From CAWBVG01 sp963792175 (GTDB lineage Bacteria; Acidobacteriota; Vicinamibacteria; Vicinamibacterales; CAVVIG01), in contig CAWBVG010000031.1 of NCBI GenBank assembly GCA_963792175.1, positions 124,001 through 188,000 on the forward strand: a stretch of 64,000 nucleotides of DNA. Reading direction: 5' to 3'. Both the position numbers and the translations under genes were made by a program. Positions 11,137 to 20,639 of this stretch are shown piece by piece. Under the pieces are notes generated by a model that worked only from the letters and a program-made list of their open reading frames with translations, made no database searches and was not told the origin of the DNA. Position 1 is the first letter of the stretch; the number at the start of each line of letters is the position of its first letter.

Positions 11137-11796
11137 ATGGAAAGCGTCATTGCGGGACTGCTGAAAGACTTCGAGGACGGGAAGATGACGCGCCGGCAGC
11201 TGATTCAGAGCCTGGCGTTGGCGGCGGTGGCCGCCGCGCCCGGCGCCAGCGCGCTGGCGCAAACCGCCGCGGCGCAGCCGAAGCCGCCGATTCCGCAGGC
11301 GTTCGAACCGACCGGATGGAAGACGGTGTGGCTGGACCACATCTCGTTCCAGGTGTCGGACTACCGGCGCAGCGCGGCGTTCTACCGCGATCTCATGGGC
11401 TGGACGATCCGGAACGACAACGGCACGTCCCAGGCGACGCTGAACATCAACGGGCTCGGCGGCATCATCATTCGCAACGGGCGCGCGCCGAATGCGCAGG
11501 CGGCGGCGGGCGCCGCGCCGCCCGCGGCGGCCAGTGCCGCACCACCGGCAGCAGGCGCGCAGGGAGGCGGTCGCGCCAACCGGCCGCCGTTGACCGGCGT
11601 CATCAATCACATCTCGTGGGGCGTGCAGCCGTGGGACACGGACAAGGTGAAGGCGGAGCTCGAGAAGCGCGGCCTGAACCCGCGGCCCGACATGGTCGGC
11701 GAGAACTTCAAGAGCTTCCACGTCTACGACCCGGACGGCTGGGATCTGCAGATCAGCAATCAGACGAAGGAGTCGAGGGAGACTGTCGGGGACTAG
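11137..11796 (+). CDS. Exported VOC/glyoxalase-fold protein
   Basis: 219 aa from ATG 11137, which has GGAGG six bases upstream (GTG 11125 is in frame but lacks a good site). The N-terminus KMTRRQLIQSLALAAVAAAP resembles a Tat/Sec signal. Two VOC half-modules follow: WLDHISFQVSDYRRSAAFYR-like text and, after an Ala/Pro-rich linker (about residues 125-155), GVINHISWGVQPWD with a C-terminal HVYDPDGWDLQISN. This is the beta-alpha-beta-beta-beta pattern of glyoxalase/bleomycin-resistance/dioxygenase proteins. The His in DHIS/NHIS and the acidic residue in the last strand are candidate metal ligands. Export and the low-complexity linker are unusual for glyoxalase I, so lactoylglutathione lyase activity should not be assumed. 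Confidence 0.88.
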   Translation: MESVIAGLLKDFEDGKMTRRQLIQSLALAAVAAAPGASALAQTAAAQPKPPIPQAFEPTGWKTVWLDHISFQVSDYRRSAAFYRDLMGWTIRNDNGTSQATLNINGLGGIIIRNGRAPNAQAAAGAAPPAAASAAPPAAGAQGGGRANRPPLTGVINHISWGVQPWDTDKVKAELEKRGLNPRPDMVGENFKSFHVYDPDGWDLQISNQTKESRETVGD

Positions 11797-12128
11797 GGGA
11801 CTGGGGACTGGGGACTAGGAGCGGGGCTCGATGCTCGGGGCTCGGGGCGAGCCTGACCGAAGCAATACAGCCGGTTCGCGCATGGGCGTCTGTGTCTTGC
11901 GACAGCGCGCGCCAGCGGTGCTCGATGCGTTGCTGACGCAAGACGCGGAGCGGGAGGGCGCCGTTTTTCCACGCGGCGAAAGGGAGCAGCGACACGACCC
12001 GCTCGCGCCGCTCACGCCGACACCATGAGGACGGCACGCGAACCGGCGGCGAACGATCGATACCGCTGGCGCGGTGAAAATGAGCAAGACACGAGCTGCT
12101 CGCGCCGCGATCACAGTGCGGACGTCTT
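11797..12128. other. Non-coding gap with ggggact tandem repeats
   Basis: No convincing gene. Four GGGGACT units lie at 11788-11816, beginning inside the end of the VOC gene. The rest is GC-rich, with short ORFs on both strands that look like shadows. It separates convergent genes, so a transcription stop is expected, but I see no canonical hairpin plus T-run. Confidence 0.4.
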
Positions 12129-13594
12129 CTACTGTGCGAGGCCGAAGCAGTACAGCCAGCCGCGCGTACGCAGGTAGATCTTCCCGTCCGAGATCGCCGG
12201 CGTGGCGTAGATGTCGTCGTCGAGATCGTTGACCGCGATCGGCTCGAGGCCGCCGCCGGGCTGAAGGACCGCGACCTTACCTTTCTCGCTCGCCATGTAG
12301 ATCTTCCCGTCCGCGGCGACCGGCGACGCGTAGTAGTGATCGATGGCCCCCTTCAGCCGCCCCTGGCCCAGCTCCGCGCCGGTTTCGGGATGGAGCGTGG
12401 TGACGATCCCGCCGTCATTCACCATGTAGAGGACGTTGCCGTAGACAATCGGCGACGGCAGCTGCGGCACCGCCTTGTGATACTTCCAGCGGACGTTGGT
12501 GTCCGTCACGTCGCCGCGGCCGCCCATCCGGATCGCGAGCATGCCGTTCTCGCTCGCCATCGCCGCGCGGTAGTACTCCCATTCGTCGGCCGACACGTTG
12601 CCGTCGGCGTCGAGATCGATCCACGAGCGCCCCGTCCGTTCGGCAGGTTGGCCAGCGTCACGATCCCGCGTGCATCGGCGTGCTGCTTCTTGATGTCGTC
12701 GAAGGGTTCGATCGCCTTCTGCGCGCCCGGCTGGTTTTCCGGCGTGCCGAAGCCGTTGATGTACAAGGTGTCGCCGCTGACGACCGGCGTCGACTTCAGC
12801 TCGAATGACAGGCCGCGCACCCACCACAGCTTTTCGCCGGACGCGACGGCGTACGCGGTCAGCAGGAACGAGCCCGGCACGATGATTTGCGTCGCGCCGC
12901 CGGCCGGCGTGTACAGGATGGGCGTCGAGTGTCCGCTGTGCGCCTCGGGACGCGGCGTGCGCCACCGCACGCGTCCATCGCGCTGGCCGACCGCGACGAT
13001 GAACGAGCCGGTGTTCTGATCGCAGGGCAACACGACCAGATCGGCGACCAGCACCGGCGACGCGCCCATGCCGTACAGGTTGTTGAACGGGCCCAGCGGC
13101 AGCCGCCAGCGTTCGCGGCCGTCCATGTCGTAGGAGATCAACCCGAAGTCGGCGAAGAACACGTAGACGTTGGTGCCGTCGGTCGCCGGCGTCGGTCCCG
13201 CGGGACCGTTGCGGCTGTCGAGTTTTTCGACCCGCGGCCGCGGCGCGTCGCGCTCCCACAGGACGCTGCCGGTCCGGCGGTCGAGGCAGATCGTGACGAG
13301 ATGGTCGGCGCGCACCGCCGTCAGGAAGATCCGATCGCGCGTGAGCGCCGGCGACGAGTGCCCGAACGGCAGCGCCGTCTTCCACACGACGTTGCGCGTC
13401 GGACCGAACTCGGTGGGAAGACGCGTGCTGGTCGAGATGCCCGAGCCGTTCGGGCCGCGGAACCGCGACCAGCCGCCGGGGTCGGCGGTGTCGGCCGAGT
13501 TCACCGTGGCCGCCACCGCCAGTAAGACACAGGAGATCAGGAGGCCAGGAGATTTCTTTTTCATTGAGATGAGACCAGGAGTGTTCTTTTTCAT
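12129..13594 (-). CDS. PQQ-like beta-propeller protein with an EF-hand loop
   Basis: About 487 aa with one frameshift near 12640. A signal peptide (KSPGLLISCVLLAVAATVNS) precedes WSRFRGPNGSGIST, the typical start of PQQ-binding-like propeller proteins. Repeated blades are visible, such as TICLDRRTGSVLWERDAP and SPIVYGNVLYMVNDGGIVTT. At about residues 325-336 the loop DLDADGNVSADE matches a canonical 12-residue EF-hand (Asp1, Asp3, Asp5, Gly6, Val8, Glu12). No CxxCH heme motif is seen, so it is not a quinohemoprotein dehydrogenase of the classical kind. Two in-frame ATGs (13594 and 13564) lie in a duplicated decapeptide, MKKNTPGLIS/MKKKSPGLLIS. A small ORF upstream ends at an ATGA overlap with the first ATG. 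Confidence 0.87.
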
Positions 13595-13727
13595 GAGAAT
13601 TCTGTCTTCTGACCTTCTCGCTTCCCGTGAGCCCTTCTCATCTCGGCGCTGGTCTCAGGCACCTGGCCAACCGGCAGGTCAGGGCCGCGGTGGCGGCGAC
13701 GCCGAACGCGCCGATGATGCTCTTCAT
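13591..13727 (-). CDS. Small exported peptide gene coupled to the beta-propeller gene (frameshifted)
   Basis: ATG 13727 follows GGAGCGAC and encodes MKSIIGAFGVAATAALT, a short signal-like segment. In the unshifted frame it stops after 29 codons. With a one-base correction around 13675 the frame continues (PVGQVPETSAEMRRAHGKRE) to a TGA at 13591-13593 that overlaps the ATG of the propeller gene as ATGA. The tidy overlap argues for a real coupled small gene, but I do not recognise a family. Confidence 0.35.
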
Positions 13728-13912
13728 GAGGTCGCTCCTCCGAAATGATCCCGCTCGGCGAAAGCCGTCGCGCACCTGAACGCTAACGCGGGTCTCGGGG
13801 GGGACGCAATACCGTTTTGTGATTGGAGCGGCAGTTTTGTCGGTCGGCGGCGGCAGAATCGCGAATTTCGTCAGTGAAACGCGGAGGTGCGCGGCTTGCA
13901 CACCGCGCCGGC

Positions 13913-14468
13913 ATGGATTCAGGGTCGCCCGTCGACTATTACGAGGCGCTGCAAATCAGCGTGAACGCCGAGCCTGAGACCGTCCACCGCGTCTACCGGC
14001 TGTTCGCCCAGCGCTTTCATCCGGACAACAAGGAAACCGGCAGCGAAAGCCGCTTCCGCCTGGTCACCGAAGCGTACCGCGTCCTGAGCGATCCCAAGCT
14101 GCGCGCGCAGTACCGATCTGGCCCACGAGCGGCAGCAGAAGGAACGCTGGCGTCTCGTCGAACACAGCGCCGACGCCGGCAATGACTTCCTCTCCGAGCG
14201 CGCGGTCCGGAACACCATTCTGGAGGTGCTCTACGCCAAGCGCCGCCTCGAGCCGCACGAGCCAGGAATCTTCTTCATCGACCTGGAGAAGCTCACGGGC
14301 CGGCCGCGCGAGCACCTCGAGTTCACCGTGTGGTATCTGGTGCAGAAGAAGCTCATTCAACGGGCGGACAACTCCATCCTGGTGATTACCGCGGATGGCG
14401 TCGAATACCTCGAATCGCAGGACCAGACGGCTCAGCCCGCGCGCCGCCTGCACGCCGTGAACGAATAG
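13913..14468 (+). CDS. J-domain (DnaJ-like) protein
   Basis: About 185 aa with a frameshift near 14118. The N-terminal 65 residues are a J domain: VDYYEALQISVNAEPETVHR, then FAQRFHPDNKETG with the catalytic HPD, and VTEAYRVLSDPKLRAQY. The C-terminal half (ERAVRNTILEVLYAKRRLEP, EPGIFFIDLEKLTGRPREHL, YLVQKKLIQRADNSILVITA) looks like a winged-helix fold. There is no Gly/Phe region or zinc-finger domain, so it is a class C J protein that would stimulate an Hsp70 partner on a specific task, not general DnaJ. Start ATG 13913 is chosen because it immediately precedes the J domain; it has only a distant GGAGG. Confidence 0.8.
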
Positions 14469-14481
14469 CGGCCGGGTGTCC

Positions 14482-14514
14482 GGGGACGGAGGTTCGACAC
14501 CGCCCTCCGTTCCC
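14482..14514. repeat. GC-rich hairpin downstream of the J-domain gene
   Basis: GGGGACGGAGG (14482-14492) pairs with CCTCCGTTCCC (14504-14514), with a G-T pair, around a TTCGACACCGC loop. It lies just after the J-domain stop. No T-run follows, so it may be a dispersed intergenic element rather than an intrinsic terminator. Confidence 0.42.
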
Positions 14515-14622
14515 GGCGCCACTCGCCATCCCAGCCCTGAAAAATCAGTCACTTATACGGTCGGACGGGTGTAGGATCAGCCCGTTCTGGACGGCCACAG
14601 ACCGCCTTCAGGGAGCACACGC

Positions 14623-16024
14623 ATGTCACAGCATGATGGGCTGAATCGCAGATCGTTCCTGCGGAACGTCGGTATGACGGCAGTCGCCGGCGCCGTCGGC
14701 TCCAGCACCCCGCTCGCGGCGGCCGCCGCCGGTTCGACGCCGTCGGCCGAACCGGTGGACGGCAAGTACGACTTCGACACGCCGTACAACCGCTTCGGTA
14801 CCGATTCCACCAAATACGATTCGCCGAACCGGACCTACGGCGCCGGCAGCGTCGTGGTGGGCATGGGCATCGCCGACATGGACTTCCGCGTCGCGCCGCC
14901 GATTACCAAGGCGCTGATGGAGCGCATGCAGCACGAGAACTGGGGGTACCTCGATATGGGTGGCCCCGCCATGCAAGTCGTTTACCGACGGGATCATCGC
15001 CTGGAACAAGAAGCGGCACGGCATCAACGTCAATCCAGAGTCGGTCGTGATCACCACCGGCGTGCACCCGGGGATCATCGCCGCGCTCAAGACGTTTTGC
15101 CCTCCGGGCAGCAAAGTCCTGCTCAACACGCCGACCTACAACGGCTTCTACGGCGATCTCCGGGCCACCGCCACCAAGCCCGAAGAGAACGTGATGAAAG
15201 TGGTCGACGGCAAGTACTCGATCGACTTCGAGGACTTCGAGCGGCGCATCAGCTACGACACCAACGCGTTCATCCTGTGCAACCCGCAGAACCCGACCGG
15301 CAATGTGTGGTCGCCCGAAGATCTGATGCGCCTCGGCGAAATCTGCCTCCGCCGCCGTGTCGTCGTGCTCGCGGACGAGATCCACTGCGACTTCGTCAAC
15401 AAGGGCCATAAGTACACGCCGTTCTCGACGCTGCCGAACAAGGCGGTCGTCAACAACAGCATCACGTTCAAGGCCGCGAGCAAGTCCTTCGGCCTCGCCG
15501 CGATGAAGTGCGCGTGGTTCTTCTCCGACAACATGGACTACATCAACCGGGTCAAGGCGAACAACCGCGCCGACCTGACGACGATGGGGATGATTGCGAG
15601 CAAGGCGGCGTATGCCGGCGGCGAGGACTGGTTGAACCAGTGCGTCGAGTACATCGACGGCAACCACGACTTCGTCGAGAAGTTCATCCGCGCGAACATC
15701 CCGATGATCAAGCACGTGAAGCCCCAGGGCACCTATTTGACCTGGCTCGACGTCAGCGCCGTCGCCAACAAGATCAACGCCAAAGCGCTGGCCGCGGAAG
15801 CGAACAAGGCGTCCGCCGCCAATCCGGTCACGCCGGAGACGATGGTCGAGCGTCATCTGGTCAAGGTCGCCAAGGTGCATCTGAACCAGGGCGGATCCTA
15901 CGGCGGTGGCGGCGAGAACCACATGCGCATGAACATCGCCAGCTCGCGCAAGACGCTGGAGGTCGCGCTCAACAACCTCGCGAACGCACTCCGCGGCGGC
16001 GTCGGCTCGGCGGCGATCGGCTAG
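14623..16024 (+). CDS. Tat-exported MalY/PatB-like PLP aminotransferase-fold enzyme
   Basis: About 467 aa with one frameshift near 14965. ATG 14623 has GGGAG upstream. The first residues LNRRSFLRNVGMTAVAGAVG form a twin-arginine signal. The rest is a fold-type I PLP enzyme of the class I/II aminotransferase group, closest in pattern to cystathionine beta-lyase PatB/MalY: GMGIADMDFRVAPPITKALM, WGYLDM, VITTGVHPGIIAALKTFC, CNPQNPTGNVW, LADEIHCDFV and the lysine site KAASKSFGLAAMKCAW. Beta-lyases of this type cleave C-S bonds. Export of a PLP enzyme is unusual and implies folding with cofactor before Tat transport. The next gene is another Tat-type PLP enzyme. Confidence 0.9.
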
Positions 16025-16037
16025 GGTATCGACGGTC

Positions 16038-16090
16038 GTAGGGGCGGACCCGGGTGTCCGCCCCGGGCCGACACGCAGGTCGGCCCCTAC
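16038..16090. repeat. Nested palindromic intergenic element
   Basis: The outer arms GTAGGGGC (16038-16045) and GCCCCTAC (16083-16090) are perfect complements. Inside them, GGCGGACCCGGGTGTCCGCC and GGCCGACACGCAGGTCGGCC each form their own hairpin. This cruciform-like layout resembles dispersed REP-type repeats between genes rather than a terminator. Confidence 0.55.
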
Positions 16091-16117
16091 ACGTGTTCTC
16101 CCTCCTTCAGGTGACAC

Positions 16118-17329
16118 ATGAAATCAGACGCTCTGTCGCGACGGGGATTCCTCCACACCGCCGGTGCCGGAACGATGGGTGCCTGGCTGCCGCGGACGGC
16201 GCGCGTGCGCGAGGCTGAAGCATCGCTGGTCGGCGTCTCGAAGTGGGATCTCGATACGCCCGCGCTGTGCGTGGACCTCGACAAGCTGGAGCAGAACCTC
16301 GCGACGATGAAGGCGAAGCTGGCCGGCACCGGCGTCGCGACGCGGCCGCATGCCAAGACGCACAAGTGTCCCGCGATTGCCAAGCTGCAGCTGGCCGCCG
16401 GCGCGATCGGCGTCTGCACCGCGAAGGTCAGCGAGGCGGAGGCGCTGTTTGCCAACGGCGTCGACAAGATCCTGATGACGACGTCGAACGTGACGGCGAA
16501 CAAGATCCGGCGCGCGATGACGATCCGCAAGACGAACCGCAACTTCATCCAGGCCGTCGATTACGAACCCAACGCGCGCGAGTTGAACGACGCCGCCAAG
16601 GAAGCCGGCGTCGTCGCCGACGTCGTGATCGACGTGGCGGTGGGGACGCGAAGCGGCGTGCCGGCCGGCGCACAGGCGCTGGCGCTGGCGAAGCTGGTGG
16701 ACAAGCTGCCGAACCTGAAGCTGCGCGGCATCATCAGCTACGACGGCGGCGCGCAGCACATCAAGGGATTCTCGACGCGCCTCGAGCGCACGCTGCAGAA
16801 CTTCGAGCCCTCCGTGCAGACCCACGACATGTTCAAGCGCGCGGGTCTGAGCACGGAGATCTTCAGCGGCGGCGGCACCGGCACGTACAACATCATGACC
16901 AAGGTGCCGGGGTTCACCGACCTGCAGGTCGGCAGCTACATCTTCATGGACGCGCAGTACCTGGAGATCGGCGGCGAGAGCGGCGACATCTACACCGACT
17001 TCGTCCCCTCGCTGACCGTCATGACCACGGTGCTGAACACCTATTTCCCCGGGCGCCTCACCACCGACGCCGGGGCCAAGGCGCTGACGCTGAACAAGCC
17101 GGATGCGATCGTGATTGGCGAGAAGGGGTTCGCCTACAACGCCGGCTCGGACGAATTCGGCTCCATCCGCTACGAGACCGCGGCGAAAACCTACAAGGTG
17201 GGGGACCGCCTCGAGCTGATCGTGCCGCACTGCGACCCGGCGGTGAACGAGTACGACGTCATCCACGGCACCCGCAAGGATCGCGTCGAAGCCGTCTGGC
17301 CGATCTCGGCGCGCGGACACTCGCAGTAG
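16118..17329 (+). CDS. Tat-exported DSD1-family PLP enzyme (D-threonine aldolase/D-serine dehydratase-like)
   Basis: Intact 403-aa protein. The start MKSDALSRRGFLHTAGAG carries a twin-arginine signal. The mature enzyme has the alanine-racemase-like TIM barrel of D-threonine aldolases and eukaryotic-type D-serine dehydratases: WDLDTPALCVDLDKLEQNL, the PLP lysine in RPHAKTHKC (about residue 80), GVCTAKVSEAEALF, DVVIDVAVGTRSG and FSGGGTGTYNI. The C-terminal HCDPAVNEYDV supplies the metal-binding His/Asp pair. Known members act on D-threonine, D-serine or 3-hydroxyaspartate using a divalent metal. A periplasmic role on D-amino acids is an inference from the signal. Confidence 0.92.
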   Translation: MKSDALSRRGFLHTAGAGTMGAWLPRTARVREAEASLVGVSKWDLDTPALCVDLDKLEQNLATMKAKLAGTGVATRPHAKTHKCPAIAKLQLAAGAIGVCTAKVSEAEALFANGVDKILMTTSNVTANKIRRAMTIRKTNRNFIQAVDYEPNARELNDAAKEAGVVADVVIDVAVGTRSGVPAGAQALALAKLVDKLPNLKLRGIISYDGGAQHIKGFSTRLERTLQNFEPSVQTHDMFKRAGLSTEIFSGGGTGTYNIMTKVPGFTDLQVGSYIFMDAQYLEIGGESGDIYTDFVPSLTVMTTVLNTYFPGRLTTDAGAKALTLNKPDAIVIGEKGFAYNAGSDEFGSIRYETAAKTYKVGDRLELIVPHCDPAVNEYDVIHGTRKDRVEAVWPISARGHSQ

Positions 17330-17532
17330 CCGCTCGGCTGAAGCCTTCGCGCTCCGCTCGGAATCGCGTACACGCCCCACCAATACGCTGGAGCGCGACG
17401 GCTTGAGGCGAGCGCCTCCATACGGAATCCTGTCTTGCGAAACGCCGCGCGCCGGTCGAGAATCCGGCGCATGAGCCCACAGCCGTATCGCTCCCCGTTC
17501 AGCCGCCAGATGATGACGCGGCGGAAGGCCGG

Positions 17533-18328
17533 ATGGGATTCCTGGAGCACCTCGACGAGCTCAGGACCCGCATCATTCGCTCGTGCATCGCGATCGGCAT
17601 CGGGCATGGCCGTCGCCTTTGCGTTCTACGATCGGCTCGCCGACATCGTGCTCGATCCGATTACCCGATCGCTGCCCCCAGGCACCGCGTTGGTGTTCAT
17701 CCGTCCGGGCGAAGGCTTCGCGTTCTATCTGAATATCTCGCTGATTGCCGGCTTCCTGCTGGCGGCGCCTTTCGTCATGCACCAGGTGTGGCGATTCATC
17801 GCGCCGGGCCTGTACACCAACGAGAAGCGATTCCTGATTCCGTTCGTCGTGCTGACGTCCGGCGGCAGTGTCTGCGGCGCGCTCTTCAGCCAGTACGTGC
17901 TCTTTCCCGGGCTGATGAAGTTCTACGGGGCGTTCAACTCGCCGCGCATGAAGTTCATGCCGGGCGTCGAGGACACGGTCGACCTGTACCTGAAGATGAT
18001 GATCGGCATGATCGTCGTCTTTCAGATCCCGACGGTCGTGTTCTTCCTCGCGAAGATGCGGCTGGTGACCGCGCGGTTCCTGTGGCGCCACCTCCAGTAC
18101 GCGATCCTCATCATCTTCATCCTCGCGGCGGTCGTCACACCGGATGGCAACCCGTGGAACCAGGCGGTCGTCGCGGCGCCGATGATCGGCCTCTACCTGG
18201 TGAGCATCGTGCTGGCCTGGCTGGTGGCGCCCGCGCCGCAGAAGCCCGACGCGATTGACGGAGGGTCGGCGAAACTGCGGCTGGTCTTTGCCGCGACGGT
18301 CATCGATCAGGCGCGGCGTCGGCGGTGA
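17533..18328 (+). CDS. tatC: Sec-independent protein translocase TatC
   Basis: About 265 aa with one frameshift near 17607 (GIG-ATGGCC needs one base removed). ATG 17533 follows GGAAGG and gives MGFLEHLDELRTRIIRS, the conserved TatC N-terminus. Family landmarks continue: FIRPGEGFAFYLNISLIAGF, QVWRFIAPGLYTNEKR, the acidic periplasmic-loop region, IPTVVFFLAKM and VVTPDGNPWNQAVVAAPM. Six membrane segments are expected. TatC binds twin-arginine signals and forms the receptor core with TatA/B; no tatA is visible nearby. It follows two genes with Tat-type signals, and several more Tat-type substrates lie within 20 kb. Confidence 0.9.
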
Positions 18329-18397
18329 GTGCGGCAGTAGCCGGGATTGCGCAGTTTTTCATCTAGGCCCATCAGCTGAGGTGCCGATATCTCTGGT

Positions 18398-18772
18398 GTG
18401 GAACACCAGAGTCCCGGCGCTGCGCCGAACGCCGAGCCAGCGGCCGAATCAGGCAATGAAACGGCGGCCGCGCACGATCCCATGTGGACCTTCGCCCGGG
18501 AGGAGGACGAGCTGACGATCGTCCGCCAGGCCGCGTCGCAGGGATGCGCGCTGATTGTCGTGCTGAACGACTCGCCAAAGACGTACACCTTCCGCGACGA
18601 GCGGTCGATGGTGCGCTTTCAGGCGGATATGGAAACGCTCCTCACGCACACGGGTTGGTCGTTCGTGGGCTTTCAGCCCGAGCGCCGCGGCCGGCGAGAT
18701 CGGCGGACGATGCCGCGCATGAACGAGCGGCGCCGCTGGTGGACCGACGGCTGGCTCTTCTCAGGAAAATAG
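18398..18772 (+). CDS. Small conserved protein, GWSFVG-PERR-RRRWWTDG family, copy 1
   Basis: 124 aa from GTG 18398 (an internal ATG at 18482, MWTFAREEDELTIVRQ, is a plausible shorter start). It has a compact alpha/beta core followed by a basic tail: TYTFRDERSMVRFQADME, TGWSFVGFQPERR, then RRDRR...RRRWWTDGWLF. A paralog lies 1.8 kb downstream (20250-20613) with the same order of motifs. I do not know a named domain. The conserved Arg-rich tail ending in WWTDG suggests nucleic-acid or polyanion contact, but this is speculation. No signal peptide or membrane segment is seen. Confidence 0.6.
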   Translation: MEHQSPGAAPNAEPAAESGNETAAAHDPMWTFAREEDELTIVRQAASQGCALIVVLNDSPKTYTFRDERSMVRFQADMETLLTHTGWSFVGFQPERRGRRDRRTMPRMNERRRWWTDGWLFSGK

Positions 18773-18778
18773 TCGACC

Positions 18779-19694
18779 CTATTTCGATTTCGGCGCCACA
18801 CACGAGCCGGTTCCGGTGTCCGTGAACCGTGAGCCGGGCATCGCCACGAACTGCCACGCATAGCGGCCAGGGCCCAGCGTCAGCTTCAACACGCCATACG
18901 TCGAGTTGTCGCGGACTTCGCTGTTGGCCGCGGTTTTCCCGAACTTGTAGACGCCGCCACCGCCGACGCCGACGATGAACTGGCGGATGCCGTGCTCGGG
19001 ATCGGCCTTGCCCTTGTCGTCCTGCGGCGCGAACCGCTCGTAGATGTGGTCGTGCCCGTTCAGCACGAGGTCCACGCCCGCCTTGTAGAGAATGGACCAG
19101 GTGTCTTTCATCGTGCTGTCCGGTGCGTGCGGGCCGGAGCTGAAGATTGGCGCGTGCCAATAGGCGAGCACGCAATCGACCGGATGCGCCGCGAGATCGT
19201 CGCGCAGCCACTTCGCCTGGGCCGGCAGCGCGGCGACGACCGAGCTGTTGAGCGAGATGATGTGCCATGCGCCGAGGTCGAAGCTGTAGTAGCCGCGTTC
19301 GTCAGGGCCTGCGTTCTCGCCGAAGTATTCAAAGTACGGCCGGCCGTGCGCGGTCAGATAGTCGTGATTGCCGGGTGTCGGGTGCGTGCGCGCCTTGTGG
19401 CGCCCCCATGTCGAGTCGTAGCAACGCTTGAATTCCGTATCGGTTCCGCGCAGGTACGCGTGATCGCCCAGCGTGAAGACCGCCCCTTCGATGCCGTCGA
19501 GCAACGTCGGCCGTGGCAGTCGCGCCGGTCAGGAGCTCGCAGTTGGCGATATCGCCGGCCCCGACGAAGACGACGTCTTCCGACGAGGCGGGCTGCGCCG
19601 GCGCCTGCTGGGCGTCCGAACGGGTGGAAAGGCTGGGCGCGGCCACCAGTACGAGCGCCGCCAGGATCGCAGAGGTTCTGGGTTGGAAAGGCAT
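18779..19694 (-). CDS. Secreted calcineurin-like metallophosphoesterase
   Basis: About 305 aa with one frameshift near 19515. The N-terminal signal peptide (ILAALVLVAAPSLSTRSDAQ) precedes VVFVGAGDIANCELL. Metallophosphatase motifs follow in order: GDIA(N), GDHAYLRG (usually GDNAY), PGNHDYLT, WHAPIFSSGPH and VLNGHDHIYERF. These supply the Asp, His and Asn ligands of a dinuclear metal site. The pattern is that of purple-acid-phosphatase-like exported phosphomonoesterases or phosphodiesterases. It converges with copy 1 of the GWSFVG family (stop codons 6 bp apart). The His replacing Asn in GDHAY is worth noting, though it lies beside rather than in the invariant Asp. Confidence 0.9.
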
Positions 19695-19757
19695 GAGCTA
19701 TCAGACTACCTCAGTTGCCGCCCCAGCGCAGCCGCAGATGAGGGCCAAGCGGCGCAG

Positions 19758-20120
19758 TTATCGCGCCGCGACTCGCAAGGTCTCTGAGTGTGCCGACTGG
19801 CCGGGCGCGAGAGACGCGTGGTTGTGCTCTTCCATCCGCTCGTCGCGCAGATAGCGGCGCAGCGTGCGGAGGTCTGTCAGCAGCCGCCGGCTCGCGACGA
19901 AGTGCTGACGCAGGCTCTTCAACTTGTAGTCCGCGAGCCGCAGCGCGTCCAGGTGGCGGGCTCCCGTGAATTCGCAAGGATGGGCAATTTCCTGCCCAAT
20001 CGTGCGGTGGGCGTCGTCCAGCGCCTCGCACAGCAAGCCGATGTATTCGTGAGCGCTTTCGATGCTGTCGAACGGTGCGTCGAGGTCTCGGACATGTTTT
20101 CCAGTCAGAGGCCTCGGCAA
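19758..20120 (-). CDS. Conserved helical protein of unknown function
   Basis: 120 aa from TTG 20120; a TGA codon lies immediately upstream in frame, so no earlier start is possible. The sequence is strongly helical and charged: SIESAHEYIGLLCEALDDAH, HLDALRLADYKLKSLRQHF, SRRLLTDLRTLRRYLRDER. Similar small proteins with a central LEALRLxxYKL...LRTLRRLL pattern are common in Acidobacteriota. No catalytic motif, signal or membrane segment is visible. The start codon lacks a clear ribosome site, so the true N-terminus may be hidden by an indel. Confidence 0.55.
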   Translation of the reverse strand: MPRPLTGKHVRDLDAPFDSIESAHEYIGLLCEALDDAHRTIGQEIAHPCEFTGARHLDALRLADYKLKSLRQHFVASRRLLTDLRTLRRYLRDERMEEHNHASLAPGQSAHSETLRVAAR

Positions 20121-20249
20121 TCACCGTACCCCGTGAGAGGGCGGGCTTTCCGAGGAAAACGGGTCGTGCGCCTCGCAAACACTGTTTCAGGGCAACAGTA
20201 TTCGCGCTCGCATTTCACTTTTGGTACGCGCTGTGCTGTCGATTCACAC

Positions 20250-20613
20250 GTGAACGAGGGCGGCCACCACGTTGTCCACACCAGCTCGGCGAGCCAGGAC
20301 GATCTTCGCATCTGGACATTTGCCAAAGGCGCCGACGAGCTGACGATCGAGCAGTGGCTCGAAGGCGAAACAGTCGTGGTCGCGCTCGACGCGTTCGGAC
20401 GAGAAAGGGGCCGAAACCGTCCATGCCTACGAGTTCCCCGACGAGTCGGCGGCGGAGGAGTTTCACGCAGGCCTCGGCTCGTCGCTGCTCGAATTCGGCT
20501 GGTCGTTCGTCGGTCATCTTCCCGAGCGCCGGATGGGAGCAGACCGGCGGCAGGACGTCCGCCGGAGCGATCGGCGGCGGTGGTGGACGGACGGCGCGCT
20601 CATCCTCGAATAG
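20250..20613 (+). CDS. Small conserved protein, GWSFVG-PERR-RRRWWTDG family, copy 2 (frameshifted)
   Basis: Paralog of the gene at 18398. From GTG 20250 the frame reads ...IWTFAKGADELTIEQWLEG. After an indel near 20395 it continues as AYEFPDESAAEEFHAGLGSS, EFGWSFVGHLPERR, ADRRQDVRRSDRRRWWTDG and stops at 20611-20613. The shared order WTF-x-DELTI, FxDE, GWSFVG, PERR and RRRWWTDG makes the relationship clear, although overall identity is low. It lies 27 bp upstream of the DUF1549 gene. Function unknown. Confidence 0.6.
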
Positions 20614-20639
20614 CGTTGGGATTATCATGACCCACAAGG

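Noticed and set aside
7078..11721. Very long minus-strand open frames (about 686 and 859 aa) opposite the ankyrin and amidohydrolase genes
   Set aside because: Arg/His/Asp-rich shadow text caused by high GC at third codon positions; the plus-strand genes carry clear domains.
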